This document shows, piece by piece, positions 12,001 to 18,503 of a DNA stretch of 64,000 nucleotides. The notes beneath the pieces were generated by a model, which had not been told where the DNA came from, ran no database searches, and saw only the letters and a list, made by a program, of their open reading frames with translations. The translations under genes were made by a program, and so were the position numbers. The stretch is from positions 23,196-87,195 of the forward strand of contig JBMYTN010000016.1 in assembly GCA_049604415.1 (NCBI GenBank), in the 5' to 3' direction. How positions within the stretch are numbered: position 1 is the first letter of the stretch; every line of letters starts with the position of its first letter. Origin of the DNA: JBMYTN01 sp049604415 (lineage in GTDB: Bacteria > Pseudomonadota > Alphaproteobacteria > Rhodospirillales > Rhodospirillaceae).

Positions 12001-12156
12001 TCTGCCGATGGCGCGGCGTGGTCGTCCAATGGAACCATCGGATTGGATTTGGATGCCGATGGGAATAATGAGAGCTACACCATGTATCAAAACGGCTCCT
12101 CGCGGCTGTATGTGGCCGACGGGATCTCGGTCGCTACTGGCGGCGGTCTTGACTAG
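1..12156 (+). CDS. Giant RTX-type surface protein/adhesin with FecR, LamG-like and beta-solenoid regions (5' end probably outside window)
   Basis: At least 4051 residues, open from base 1, so the true start may lie slightly upstream. Regions in order: a FecR-like domain (about residues 100-220); an acidic Pro/Glu/Val linker (about 300-400); long arrays of RTX calcium-binding nonapeptides of GGxGND type (about 515-1820) broken by repeated spacers of about 70 residues; a LamG/concanavalin-like domain (about 1930-2130) with an FTVEGWFRLD signature; a cadherin-like module (about 2165-2265); then over 1200 residues of GTL/DGGT-rich beta-solenoid repeats (about 2480-3830), and a short RTX-like C-terminus. 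No N-terminal signal peptide is seen in what is visible. RTX proteins of this kind leave the cell by type I secretion and bind surfaces or biofilm matrix. No ABC/MFP secretion genes are present here. Adhesin function is inferred; the domain reading is from the sequence. Confidence 0.85.
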   Translation: MTVIDAGSEAALQGGASAGKIDIGDLKLLLEGDYQKEGADLLVTGADGSGVLVTDYFASADLPALGAGPQAQLSGSVIERLAGPDAPGQYAQAGGNSALGEAIGTVTKVSGVVQVTRVDGSEVQIGQGDPVFQGDVVATQDGSAIGISFVDDSAFSLGANGRMVLDEFVYDPGTSEGNAGVSLVNGVFSFVSGQIAKAGPDAMTVTTPVATIGIRGTAGVVKVILPEGVNPGSIEEARAALAEFDLELEVVLLPSSDGTVGEIVFTSFDNQTTTVVNVAFDGVRATLSRGDTGGVDSAVESISVSEDFVEDVGVGESIDHLPTGPAEEPAPEGNGDVLDETIEGEGEVPVDGEVPVDGEAELPAEEVPVEGEEIIGEETIEVPDTTENVFSNLLTAEDLEISGDLGDDDLDGAEEVEGVFGLVQAAASVLFDDISRTVTLTGRAEEEVINTLTEDEVDDGPVVDVTLPTVGAGVRVTRNAAGQIEISMDVGSSIDLADRTDDVVVTASSGAENITTGSGSDVIDAGGGDDEIQTNDGDDVVNAGAGNDTVIGGSGRGNDTYNGGDDTDTLDYRSAVDGVIVDMAAGTATDAPGVTYIDSDTISGFEIVRTSSGSDIIRGDGLDNTLDGRGGDDIIEGRGGDDILIGGDGTDTLAHDSDTQGVTVNLAAGTASGAGIGTDTLSGFENVSGGSGNDDITGDGNANTLSGGAGNDSLNGAGGNDTLNGDAGNDALDGGAGDDSLNGGDGDDSLEGGSGNDSLIGGAGTDTADYSADTSGVNANLSTGSASGTSTGSDSLSGIENITGGSGNDILTGDANANVLTGNAGNDSLSGGAGNDTLDGGSGDDTLFGDSGNDVMSGGDGTDLADYTSDASGVSVDLGTGSASGAATGSDTLSGIENVSTGSGNDSITGNGSNNILSGNAGNDSLNGGAGNDTLNGGTGNDSLNGGTGTDALNGGDGTDTADYSNQTSDVTVILSATGSGSATGAGIGTDTLNSIENATGGSGNDSFTGDSNANTLTGNAGNDSFIGSAGNDTISGGTGTDTLSYATQTSGVTVALSASGTGTATGAGIGTDTLSGIENVIGGSADDSLTGDTNTNVLTAGAGNDILGYSAGADTYTGGEGTDTLSISGAQFVELTGSWQSGTSSGLEVITLGGDGNTLSVGSGSSSWSSAFTTSTIYVNGGSSDTVTAGDNWSYVSQVTVSGTTYETFTDGSVTIAIQDGVQLSGLTTSIEGGSTTDNLSGTSSSDIINANAGDDVVEGSAGNDTIDGGDGTDTISYASQTNGVTASLLTGSATGTGIGTDTLTNFENLTGGSGNDTLTGDDNNNTISAGAGDDLVVGGTGGGDDTYFGGSGTDTLSFASTTTGITINLNAADPNVVIDGGNAETGQSGEGGERVPLLLDGSVVIAGFTGTTATSSGNEIGEDYFYEFEHVIGGSGNDVFFGNDTAQHTVEGGSGNDLFHYSGGQDTYIGGSGTDTLSIATEGTVSLEGSWHSGNSSGLEVINLGDSGTTLGVGTGSGWTSAFSVSTIYINGGSLDTVEAGSGWTFDASTTVSGDSYNTFSNGSVTIAIDADIQTSGLTVPINGTEAGETLSGTSEADVINANGGSDKVLGSTGNDTIDGGTGTNTISYENESSSVTVDLSNGTATGSSIGNDSLSNFRDITGGSGDDTLTGDSQSNVITPGDGEDTVYGGSGNDAVYASNDSDYDVYYGQGGTNTVVFSNATQAITFNLDDSGDGGSMATASSSEIGTDEFYDFTVILSGSGNDTFLGKDGVQHIMYGQNGNDTFYYSTGPDRYVGGDGTDVLAFNAGSVDLTSSSWHDNSTGLEQISLTPNATISVGDGTELAPAFYNSGTGVTIQIDSTGGNGDGQLNGNSGWSQDSTITIGSDDYVVLTQGSVTLHVETDVTLSNVVSNNPAPVINDPTGSFFSLSDVGNFIEGGSGSQVIAGTGDFTVEGWFRLDALNSSNDYGLFQVGSNTDEGGLSVWVDGATGQLTGRLYSGADEEILFTNQNLLSGTTLTAGSWYHVAVSVDRDDNVVTYLSDSSQTLGTGTVSISGGYFYDLFSGDFRTHIGTADVADTSIVGDVDEFRIWSDVRTSQEISDNKDNAVNPTDSFLAQYLPLDNLDNSGEVPSVGELVNSGTYGLNGNTGSISVDGGADTVPATATENGTLTLSGLSISDSNDGGGAFTVVLSVSNGVLDFASTTGVTVTNDNTASVTVTGTRANINTALDNNLDYIPSSNYNGLETLTISATDDGNGGAALTTQSNSIFLVERVDDQPDITLSSGITVFDMNAAGTASQIDASVTFVDDELSYDGFGGTVMVYEGGEEEDRLEIIETGGITVSGTTVSYNSQAFATLDNAGGSGSNAELSFTFNSFATQTSIQALFQAVGFDQSSSNGSSGERTVDFIFGEGYSSFAGASRLVVVAPTSTSPSVSAGEYFVHTTANLGFSTATNHSFDYGGVFIDNTFAQLDGTHSFDYASFITSDGTLRSSAETNLWSFGNSSTASVSLEVDGMLDFDGGTIQQGTVQVDGSFTSDGSLDREIGSGTYFDLNGSGTITGGTTTIDGFFENDGHLRLYGNFATPPITLDGTGLLRNDGTLEVSETTETVTISTELRNNGTLEVDSGTLTLAGGGQSVGDIELGYGANLRFASSFNLAGGTIDQPGIDSTDATLDIDSTVFVNGSVGVDSGVAIDIQQVSDGSFALFGTGTLESDGDITWHNGEIDGVEVISRGLTTLTSNFERDLETGWTNHGTMVLDRGTLEIDSGGTLTNHGTLELDRGLLDVNSSTGTISNESSGLIEIAGSETLQLEIDGGLGNLGRIEYSRADRTSLNGTLTSSGTLDIQSGTLSLEHGTLSNDIYLDDGTALRTTGTVLLSDATISNNYTYSGNDGTLEVFSGQLSLAGSSAIDVTSDLELNSGKIGNSDATAGTLSVASDFYWTSGSLIGDNVKIFVDQELDLLGATTFKSLKSATLYNRGSMDMDYGTLDIDGTLVNDGTFLTDVDNNVAIFGDGLLDTNHLFSFQITGSHSINVTTDNSGTIQFNDGDTLTASTLSFDDGGVSSGEMVISEGDVLQFSNNFTLDGGSITSDVNSGFSTLALASDGTFTLADRTTIDSDNYFDMSGQLAGSGTLSTDGIVKLDGGIVASTAHLDVDGTATFANASTVAGHLNNDGTVDLTSGTLVLSGELTNNGKLNASGGTLLDINGGTLSGTHLFSSDGEVDFGGGVLSSEATLDANGTATFGNTSTIAGDLINDGKFDLNTGTMIITGQFTNNATFSDGTGSISLNGGTIINNHDLTMDSGNISMTNGQIFNNGTYSIDDSSRESVSGTITNASGAQFDFATTGTVSTTGLTIDNAGTVGFSGGGLVNIQGNVMSSGNWDLYDGSQAAFNATSTLTGGNIFNSGEGPDGTLSVVDHLLIQGGSVNVANDVDFVLENGGTLGSSTTNGTLGIEGDFHFAGGQIQSNLTVYSNGAGVINPASTVKTVYGTLVNDGTMNFNDGTLSVNNGQVNNNAVFNASTGVVIAVSGSGVFNNNAAMAFGSNSDGTVTLNGGGFNNDTGGTVTIGSSANNIWLVDNDSGNFTNKGQFILDGFNSEANDSSDVFFIKSAGTLINTGTIQALDSLGGATGAREINALIDNDGVVKVAQGVTVGSEVTFSSDVTHTNDGTVLLEGTGANLNIFNNGSGDVLFVNTGIIEGTGTLVVGNSTTGADNFDNSAGVLRPGGDGTYGILKIDAGNQVIGGGTIQIDIGGTQAGTSYDQVILEGNTITENSRYVINTGVSNFSDGATYQIASFSANTTDIGDVDFDAAGLYTGTLGTTDAEVVSIAITSNSIVLTGQAVDHATGTTQGGLGTRHYLGSNVGETYGPDLSFGVGTFNTVFLGFGGDDTLSISSASSTPGLNYADGGSGVDTLGVYNGDGGGLSQDFTQDIWRVNSFEILQIGEIGDGTSQTVSLSIDAIQAFDNNTADLLSLNGTLDVAGVDSFIIVTGTNNDTVDVSADGAAWSSNGTIGLDLDADGNNESYTMYQNGSSRLYVADGISVATGGGLD

Positions 12157-12203
12157 AGTGTAAGGGTCCTCAGCATAGGGTCGTTGTTGCGTAGAGGGTT
12201 TCC

Positions 12204-13169
12204 ATGGCGTCACCAAATCTGTCTGCCGAGCCCGCAGGGAGCCAAACCCCAGCTCGGGTCTCTGCGGCATTGGCCCCAATCTGGAAACTTTCGGTCACGG
12301 CACCGCTGGAGGCTGTTTCTGCCATCGAAGCGGTCTTGGAGCCCCATTGTTCCGCAGTAACATGGTTTGAAATCCAGTCCGGCCCCGAGGCTGAGGCCGG
12401 TCTGTGGAAAATCGAAGGCATGGCCGAGGCCCCGCCAACCCCTGCGGACATCACGCCGGGCATTGCCTTGGCCGCTGCGGCCTTCCACATCCCCGAACCG
12501 TCCCTGTTCATTGAAAAGCTGGAAGGCCGGGATTGGCTGACCGAGAACCTGCTGTCCTTCCCGCCGATGCAGATCGGGCGGTTCCGGGTCGTTGGCTCCC
12601 ACATTACCGATCCGGCTCCGTCCAATTTGTGGCCGGTGCTGGTTGATGCGGCCACGGCCTTTGGCAGCGGTGATCATCCCAGCACCAAAGGCTGCTTGAA
12701 GGCCTTGGGCATTTTGGGCCGTCGCCGCCATGTCTTCCGCCCGCGTCGGGTGCTGGATATGGGCACCGGCTCCGGCATTCTGTCCATCGCAGCGGCCCGG
12801 CAATGGCGCGGCTGCCGGGTCATGGCCTCCGACATTGATGCGGAGTCCGTCCGCGTCGCCCGCTTTAACGTGGCCCGCAATGGCTTGGGCAGCCAGATCC
12901 GTTGTGCCGAGGGGGACGGTTTGGCCGCTGCAGGAGTGCGCAGCGAAGGCCCCTATGATTTGATCCTGGCCAATATCCTGGCCCGGCCCTTGAGGTCCTT
13001 GGCCGGTCCGATGCTTGCCCTGTCCGCCACGGGGGCCTATGCCATCCTTGCCGGTTTGCTGATCCGCCAGGAAAATATGGTGCTGGAGGCTTGGCGGGCC
13101 CATGGCATGGTGCCGGTGCATCGCCTGCATTTTGATCCCTGGTCGACCCTGATCCTACGCCGTCCTTAA
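12204..13169 (+). CDS. prmA: Ribosomal protein L11 methyltransferase
   Basis: 321 aa, the normal length for PrmA, which uses SAM to trimethylate lysines and the N-terminus of ribosomal protein L11 in the cytoplasm. The ATG follows AGAGGG at a spacing of five bases. Diagnostic motifs are FGSGDHPST near residue 154, the SAM-binding loop DMGTGSG near 183, the acidic end of the second strand (SDID) and NILARPL near 257. The family-specific N-terminal domain is present though divergent. It stands 47 bases after the giant adhesin with no clear terminator between them and precedes the M24 peptidase. Confidence 0.93.
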   Translation: MASPNLSAEPAGSQTPARVSAALAPIWKLSVTAPLEAVSAIEAVLEPHCSAVTWFEIQSGPEAEAGLWKIEGMAEAPPTPADITPGIALAAAAFHIPEPSLFIEKLEGRDWLTENLLSFPPMQIGRFRVVGSHITDPAPSNLWPVLVDAATAFGSGDHPSTKGCLKALGILGRRRHVFRPRRVLDMGTGSGILSIAAARQWRGCRVMASDIDAESVRVARFNVARNGLGSQIRCAEGDGLAAAGVRSEGPYDLILANILARPLRSLAGPMLALSATGAYAILAGLLIRQENMVLEAWRAHGMVPVHRLHFDPWSTLILRRP

Positions 13170-13281
13170 GGACTGCGCTGGACACTTTGCGCCGCGCACC
13201 CTGTGCTGGACGCCCTGTGATGGACGTCCCAGGCACCCCATATCCGCAAATAACTGTGTTGATTGATTTGGAGCGTTGAGG

Positions 13282-15399
13282 ATGACCGTCCTGTTGCCCG
13301 TGGAAGAGTTGAACGCTGTCCAACAGGACCTTGCCAGTCTTGGCATCCCCCTAGACTCCCCTGCCTTGGGCGATCTGATCGCCGGATCCGCAGCGGCCGC
13401 CCCGGGTCTGCCCGGTGCCTGGCTGGCGATGATCGGTCCCATCCCGGCAGACCATCCGGTCCGCGACCGTCTGGAAGCCCTGCGCCAAACCGCCCAAGCC
13501 GCCTATCAGGCCTCTGCGGTGCCATTGCCTAAGCGTCTGGAGGCGCTGCGGGACCAACTGCGCGCAGATAAGCTTGATGGCTTTCTTGTGCCCCATGGCG
13601 ATGAATATCAGAGCGAATTCCCGCCGCCAGGCAACCAGCGCTTGGCTTGGCTGACCGGCTTTACCGGATCGGCGGGGGCGGCCTTGGTGATGACGGAAGG
13701 CCCGGCGGAGCTGTTTATCGATGGCCGCTATACGCTCCAGGCCCGGGACCAAGTGGACAATGACCATTGGACATTTCGTCATTTGATCTCCGAACCGCCC
13801 ATGTCTCGCCTGGAGGCCTTGGTCCAGCCGGGGCAGCGCATCGGCTATGACCCAGCCTTGCATGGCTTGGATGCCCGCGCCCGCCTGGTGCGGGTCTGTC
13901 GCGCCAAAGATGCTGAGGCGGTTGCGGTGACCAGCAACCCGTTGGATGCGGTTTGGACCGACCGGCCACCGCCGCCCTTGTCCCCGGCCCATCCCCACCC
14001 CCTGGAGCGGTCTGGCCTGGAGAGTGCGGAGAAGCGCTTGGCGCTGGGGGAAGCCTTAAGCAAAGACGGCCATCAGGCGGTGGTGCTCAGCGCACCGGAC
14101 AGCATTGCCTGGCTGCTAAACATCCGGGGCACCGATGTTGGCCATACGCCACTGGTGTTGTCTTTGGCCCTGGCCCATGCGGATGGCTCGGTGGACCTGT
14201 TCATCGATCCTCGCAAAGTGGACGATGCCCTGAAAGCCCATTTGGGTGCCGAGGTGCGTTTGCATGCGGAACAGGCCTTTGCCGAAGTGGCGGCAGGGTT
14301 GGCGGCCAAGGACCAGCCACTGCGGGTGGTCGGGGCGACCACGACGGCGCGGACCGAGGATCTGCTGAGCGAAGCCGGGGTGACCATGACCCGAGGGGCT
14401 GATCCCTGTGTCCTGCCGCGGGCGACCAAAAACCCGGTGGAGCTGGAAGGCACCCGAGATGCCCACCGCCGGGATGGGCTGGCGCTGACCAAATTCCTGC
14501 ATTGGCTATCGCGCTTTGGCGCTGGTCCCGATGGCGCTCCTACCGGCTTGACCGAGCAAGGGGCTGCGGATCGCCTGGAGCAGTTTCGCCGCGAGGATCC
14601 CTCCCTGCGGGATCTCAGCTTCGACACCATTGCCGGTTTTGGGGCCAATGGCGCGATTGTCCATTACCGGGTCTCGCCGGAGACCGATAAGCCTTTGGAG
14701 GCTGGCGAGTTGTTTCTGGTCGACAGCGGCGGCCAATATCCCGACGGCACCACCGACGTCACCCGCACGGTGGCCATTGGCGCAGATGCTGTGCCACCGG
14801 ATGCGGAGCGGATCAAACGCTATACACAAGTGCTGAAAGGCCATGTGGCGCTGGGCATGGCCAGCTTCCCGGAAGGCACCACCGGAGCGCAGCTCGACAC
14901 CTTGGCCCGCACCGCGCTTTGGGCCGACGGGGTGGATTATGACCATGGCACCGGCCATGGGGTGGGATCCTATCTAGGGGTTCACGAGGGACCGGCCCGG
15001 ATCTCCAAGGCTGGGTCGGTGCCGCTGCAGCCGGGCATGATCCTGTCCAACGAGCCCGGTTATTATAAGACCGGTGCCTTTGGCATTCGGATCGAGAACC
15101 TTGTGGTGGTGCATCAGCAAGATGCCATGCCCGGCGGTGAAAAACCGATGCTGTGCTTTGAGACCCTGACCCTGGCCCCCTATGACCGTGCCCTAATTGA
15201 TCCGAGCCTGCTCACCCAGGCGGAACGGGACTGGGTCGATGCCTATCAGGCCCATGTGTTCCAGTTCCACGCCCCCCATCTCTCCCCGGAGGCGGCAGAC
15301 TGGCTGGCGGCTGTCACGGCACCGCTGGGGAATGATCCGATGGTCGACAGCCCCGAGGAGGCGCTGCCCGCATTTGACCGGCAGCGCAGCGCATCATAA
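13282..15399 (+). CDS. Xaa-Pro aminopeptidase (M24B family)
   Basis: 705 aa from ATG 13282, which has GGAG nine bases upstream; a TTG two codons earlier is also possible. The enzyme would remove an N-terminal residue preceding proline, using two metal ions. A creatinase-like N-terminal domain is followed by a pita-bread catalytic domain with all five metal ligands visible: Asp in LVDSGG (about 480) and in TTDVTR (about 491), His in GTGHGVG (about 556), Glu in SNEPGYY (about 589) and in IRIENLV (about 603). About 90 residues precede the usual start of the family (which aligns near PLPKRLEALRDQL) and have no recognised domain. Cytoplasmic; no signal peptide. Confidence 0.9.
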   Translation: MTVLLPVEELNAVQQDLASLGIPLDSPALGDLIAGSAAAAPGLPGAWLAMIGPIPADHPVRDRLEALRQTAQAAYQASAVPLPKRLEALRDQLRADKLDGFLVPHGDEYQSEFPPPGNQRLAWLTGFTGSAGAALVMTEGPAELFIDGRYTLQARDQVDNDHWTFRHLISEPPMSRLEALVQPGQRIGYDPALHGLDARARLVRVCRAKDAEAVAVTSNPLDAVWTDRPPPPLSPAHPHPLERSGLESAEKRLALGEALSKDGHQAVVLSAPDSIAWLLNIRGTDVGHTPLVLSLALAHADGSVDLFIDPRKVDDALKAHLGAEVRLHAEQAFAEVAAGLAAKDQPLRVVGATTTARTEDLLSEAGVTMTRGADPCVLPRATKNPVELEGTRDAHRRDGLALTKFLHWLSRFGAGPDGAPTGLTEQGAADRLEQFRREDPSLRDLSFDTIAGFGANGAIVHYRVSPETDKPLEAGELFLVDSGGQYPDGTTDVTRTVAIGADAVPPDAERIKRYTQVLKGHVALGMASFPEGTTGAQLDTLARTALWADGVDYDHGTGHGVGSYLGVHEGPARISKAGSVPLQPGMILSNEPGYYKTGAFGIRIENLVVVHQQDAMPGGEKPMLCFETLTLAPYDRALIDPSLLTQAERDWVDAYQAHVFQFHAPHLSPEAADWLAAVTAPLGNDPMVDSPEEALPAFDRQRSAS

Positions 15400-15432
15400 A
15401 AAGTGTTCAGAGCGGGGCGGGAGCGCGTCTGA

Positions 15433-16623
15433 ATGAAAACCATTGAGTTGTTTGCTGGGGCAGGCGGATTGGGCCTTGGGGTCGCCCAAGCCGGGTTCCA
15501 TCCGGTCCAGATTGTGGAGTGGGACCGTTGGTGCTGTGACACCATCCGGGAGAACCGCGCCAAGGCCTCAGGCCGCCTTGCGGGATGGCCGACACCGGAC
15601 GAGGCCGATATTCGCGGCCTCGATTTTTCCCACCAGGAAGGCCGGGTCGATCTGGTTACCGGCGGCCCACCCTGTCAGCCCTTTTCCTTAGGCGGCAAGC
15701 ATCGCGCTCATGCGGATGAACGCGATCTGTGGACGGAAACCGTTCGGGTGGTGCGGCAGACCAAACCCAAAGCCTTTCTGTTCGAAAATGTCAAAGGTCT
15801 GACCCGCAGCAGCTTTACGGAATATTTCAGCTATGTGCTGCGCCAATTAACCCATCCGGAGATCGCGCCGCGTGCCGGGGAGTCCTGGACGGCGCATCTC
15901 TCCCGCCTGGAACGCCATCACAGCGCCAAGGGGGCGGCTGGGCGCGGCCTGTCCTATAATGTGCTCGCCCGGGTTCTGAACGCGGCGGATTATGGTGTGC
16001 CCCAACGTCGAGAGCGGGTGGTGTTCGTCGGCTTCCGCAGCGATCTCGGCATTGAATGGAGCTTCCCGCAAGCCACCCATGCCCTGGACGCCTTGCTCTG
16101 GGATCAGGTCCGCTCTGTTGCCTATTGGGAGCGCAATCGGGTGGCCAAAAAGGACCGCAGCGTGGCCCCGCGTTTGGCCCAACGGGCTGAGAAACTTCTT
16201 GAGCGGCCTGAGGGCAAGGCCTGGATCACCGTGCGCGAGGCCTTGAAGGGTCTGCCGGATCCGGAGCGTTCGCCCAAAGCCGCCAGCCGGATCCAAAGCC
16301 ATCGCTTCCAGGCCGGGGCGCGCAGCTATCCCGGCCATACGGGCAGCCCGTTGGACGAGGCAGCCAAGACCCTAAAAGCCGGGGTGCATGGGGTGCCAGG
16401 GGGCGAGAATATGCTCTGCCGCAAGGATGGCAGCATCCGCTATTTCTCGGTGCGGGAAAGTGCTCGGCTGCAAACCTTCCCCGATGACTATCGGTTCCAT
16501 GGCTCTTGGAGCGAAACCATGCGCCAGCTCGGCAATGCGGTGCCGGTGCAGTTGGCGCAGATCCTGGCCAAAGATGTGCTGGCCCATTTGCATGCGGCCT
16601 CTCCAGACAGTCTGCCCAAATAG
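15433..16623 (+). CDS. DNA (cytosine-5-)-methyltransferase of a type II R-M system
   Basis: 396 aa. It would transfer a methyl group from SAM to C5 of cytosine in the host recognition site. C5-MTase motifs stand in canonical order: motif I LFAGAGGLGLG (residues 5-15), motif IV GGPPCQPFS with the catalytic Cys near 80, motif VI FENVKG near 118, motif VIII QRRERVVFVG near 190, and motifs IX/X ending LGNAVPVQLAQ near 366. The target-recognition region between VIII and IX is short. Five bases separate its stop from the next gene, a GIY-YIG restriction enzyme, so the two are almost certainly co-transcribed. Specificity is not readable directly; the partner family suggests CCGCGG. Confidence 0.92.
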   Translation: MKTIELFAGAGGLGLGVAQAGFHPVQIVEWDRWCCDTIRENRAKASGRLAGWPTPDEADIRGLDFSHQEGRVDLVTGGPPCQPFSLGGKHRAHADERDLWTETVRVVRQTKPKAFLFENVKGLTRSSFTEYFSYVLRQLTHPEIAPRAGESWTAHLSRLERHHSAKGAAGRGLSYNVLARVLNAADYGVPQRRERVVFVGFRSDLGIEWSFPQATHALDALLWDQVRSVAYWERNRVAKKDRSVAPRLAQRAEKLLERPEGKAWITVREALKGLPDPERSPKAASRIQSHRFQAGARSYPGHTGSPLDEAAKTLKAGVHGVPGGENMLCRKDGSIRYFSVRESARLQTFPDDYRFHGSWSETMRQLGNAVPVQLAQILAKDVLAHLHAASPDSLPK

Positions 16624-16628
16624 AGATC

Positions 16629-17390
16629 ATGATTGGGTTCAAAGATTTCGAATTTGATCTGCCCCGGGCTTTGTTGCACAGCCTGGTTCAAGAGTTTGAA
16701 GGGGTGCAGCCCGCGCCGCTGACAGCAACGGCAGTGGCTGAGGTTCCGGAAACCCAAGGGGTCTATCAGCTCTTTAAGGATGGACAGCTGGTCTATATCG
16801 GCAAGACCGATGCGGACTCCGGGTTAAACCGGCGGCTGACCCGCCATGCCCAGAAGATCCTGTTTCGCCAAGCGCTTTCGCCGGAGCAGGTGTCTTTCAA
16901 GGCGATCCGGGTTTATGTGTTCACGGCGATGGATTTGGAAACCGACCTGATCCGGCATTTTGGTGGCGTGGCCAGTCTGGCCTGGAATGGCAGCGGATTT
17001 GGCTCCAATGATCCGGGCCGGGAGCGGGACACCACCCGGGTGAAGGACAGCAATTTTGATGCCCTCTATCCGATCGACATAGATCGAGAAATCACCTGGA
17101 CCGGCCCCGATGGCGGGCCGGTTTCTGTGGTGCTGGGCGCGCTGAAAGAGCATTTGCCCTATACCCTGCGTTTTGAAGGCGCGCGGGGGCGCAGCCGCCA
17201 ACCCCATCCGGATTTGGCGGTCGCAGAAATGCCAGCCTTTGCCGGGCCGGTCACCGTCCGCTCCCTGATGGCGGGTGTGGTCTCGGTATTGCCCAGCGGC
17301 TGGCAGGCCACAGCACTGCTGGGCTATGTGATCCTCTATAAGGAACGCTGGGACTATCCCCAGGGCGCGGTGATTGCACGCGCGCCCTGA
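16629..17390 (+). CDS. GIY-YIG type II restriction endonuclease, Eco29kI-like
   Basis: 253 aa from ATG 16629, directly after the methyltransferase stop. The GIY-YIG core is clear: GVYQLF near residue 44, VYIGKTD near 56, RRLTRH near 68, the catalytic Glu in DLETDL near 103, and a conserved Asn in WNGSGFG near 118, followed by DPGR. This arrangement, with a short N-terminal extension and the WNxSGFGxxDPGR stretch, is that of the Eco29kI family, whose named member cleaves CCGCGG. Pairing with the C5 methyltransferase supports a complete R-M unit. Recognition of CCGCGG is inferred from the family. Confidence 0.87.
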   Translation: MIGFKDFEFDLPRALLHSLVQEFEGVQPAPLTATAVAEVPETQGVYQLFKDGQLVYIGKTDADSGLNRRLTRHAQKILFRQALSPEQVSFKAIRVYVFTAMDLETDLIRHFGGVASLAWNGSGFGSNDPGRERDTTRVKDSNFDALYPIDIDREITWTGPDGGPVSVVLGALKEHLPYTLRFEGARGRSRQPHPDLAVAEMPAFAGPVTVRSLMAGVVSVLPSGWQATALLGYVILYKERWDYPQGAVIARAP

Positions 17391-17412
17391 GGTCGCAGTG
17401 TCCTGTAACAGT

Positions 17413-18402
17413 CTAGTTTTCGATTACGATCTTGCCGATGGCCTTGCCGCTGGTCAGCTTCTCATAGGCCTTGCCGACCTCGTCCAAGGCAAAAGCTTGT
17501 TCATCAAGCAGCGGCACCAGCCCGCCCGCATCGACAATGTCCGCCAGGGTGCTGAGGATCTTGCCATGCTCGGCGCGGCCCTGATTGTGCAGCATCGGGA
17601 TCAGCATGAAGACCACATGGATCGACAGGCCCTTAAAATGCGCCAGGGTCAGATCCAGCTCCAGCAGGGAGACGGTGGTGGAGACCTGGGCGTTGAGCCC
17701 AGCGGCTTCAAAGGAGGTCAGCATATTGGCCCCGCCGACGGTGTCGAACACCACATCGAAGCCCGCGCCTGCGGTGTGCTTGGCCACATAGTCCGCGACC
17801 GGCTCTGCGCGGTAATCGATGGCGGTCGCACCATAGCCGGTGATGATCTCCCGGGCCTTGGCTCCGGAGCCGGTGGCAAAAACGTCAGCACCAAAATGCT
17901 TGGCCAGCTGCACACCCACATGGCCGACGCCACCGGTGCCGCCATGGACCAGGACCGATTGGCCCTTGGTGACACCGGCACGGATCAGACCTTCATAAGC
18001 GGTGATGCCGACCAGGGGCAGGGCAGCGGCTTGGCGCATGGTCAAGCTCTTTGGCTTTTTCGCGATCAACTGGGCATCAACCAGCATGAAGTCCGCCAGG
18101 GCACCGGGCAGGCCGATCAAACCCCCGGCGCACCCATAGACCTCATCGCCAATGGCAAAGTCCGTGACATCCGCGCCCACCGCCGCAACGGTTCCGGCAA
18201 AGTCCATGCCCAACACGGCGGGCAGATCCGGGGACAGCGGCAATTGCTCCTGGCCCATGATGCGGATCATCGTATCGACGGTGTTGACGCTCGAGGCGGC
18301 GATTTTGACCACCACATGCCCCGGCGTCGGCTCGGGTTTGGGCAGGTCAGCCGGTTCAAAGGCGGCGGTCTCGCCATAGGCGGTCAGGATCATGGCTTTC
18401 AT
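17413..18402 (-). CDS. MDR-superfamily quinone oxidoreductase/alcohol dehydrogenase-like
   Basis: 329 aa. Medium-chain dehydrogenase with a GroES-like N-terminal half (SSVNTVDTMIR, GMDFAGTVAAVG) and a Rossmann NAD(P)-binding half with GTGGVGHVG near residue 153. The cysteines of the structural zinc site are absent, so it belongs with the zinc-free quinone oxidoreductase/enoyl reductase branch and would reduce a quinone, enal or similar substrate with NAD(P)H. It lies downstream of the LysR gene on the same strand with 101 bases between, so it may be a target of that regulator; this is inference. Substrate unknown. Confidence 0.85.
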   Translation of the reverse strand: MKAMILTAYGETAAFEPADLPKPEPTPGHVVVKIAASSVNTVDTMIRIMGQEQLPLSPDLPAVLGMDFAGTVAAVGADVTDFAIGDEVYGCAGGLIGLPGALADFMLVDAQLIAKKPKSLTMRQAAALPLVGITAYEGLIRAGVTKGQSVLVHGGTGGVGHVGVQLAKHFGADVFATGSGAKAREIITGYGATAIDYRAEPVADYVAKHTAGAGFDVVFDTVGGANMLTSFEAAGLNAQVSTTVSLLELDLTLAHFKGLSIHVVFMLIPMLHNQGRAEHGKILSTLADIVDAGGLVPLLDEQAFALDEVGKAYEKLTSGKAIGKIVIEN

Positions 18403-18503
18403 GGGGGGGTCCTTTGGAAAACGCGTGGTCCCCTAAGAATAAAGCCCTGTGATCCCAGATAAATGGTGTCAATGCGAACTCAGTTTTTGGAAAATCTATA
18501 TAA

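Noticed and set aside
1..12156. Repeats in the adhesin as a mobile or satellite DNA array
   Set aside because: They keep frame and encode RTX nonapeptides; the repetition is at protein level with diverged codons.
17374..18462. Plus-strand reading opposite the MDR oxidoreductase
   Set aside because: Antisense shadow of a gene with an intact Rossmann motif; Gln/His/Gly-rich product without family resemblance.
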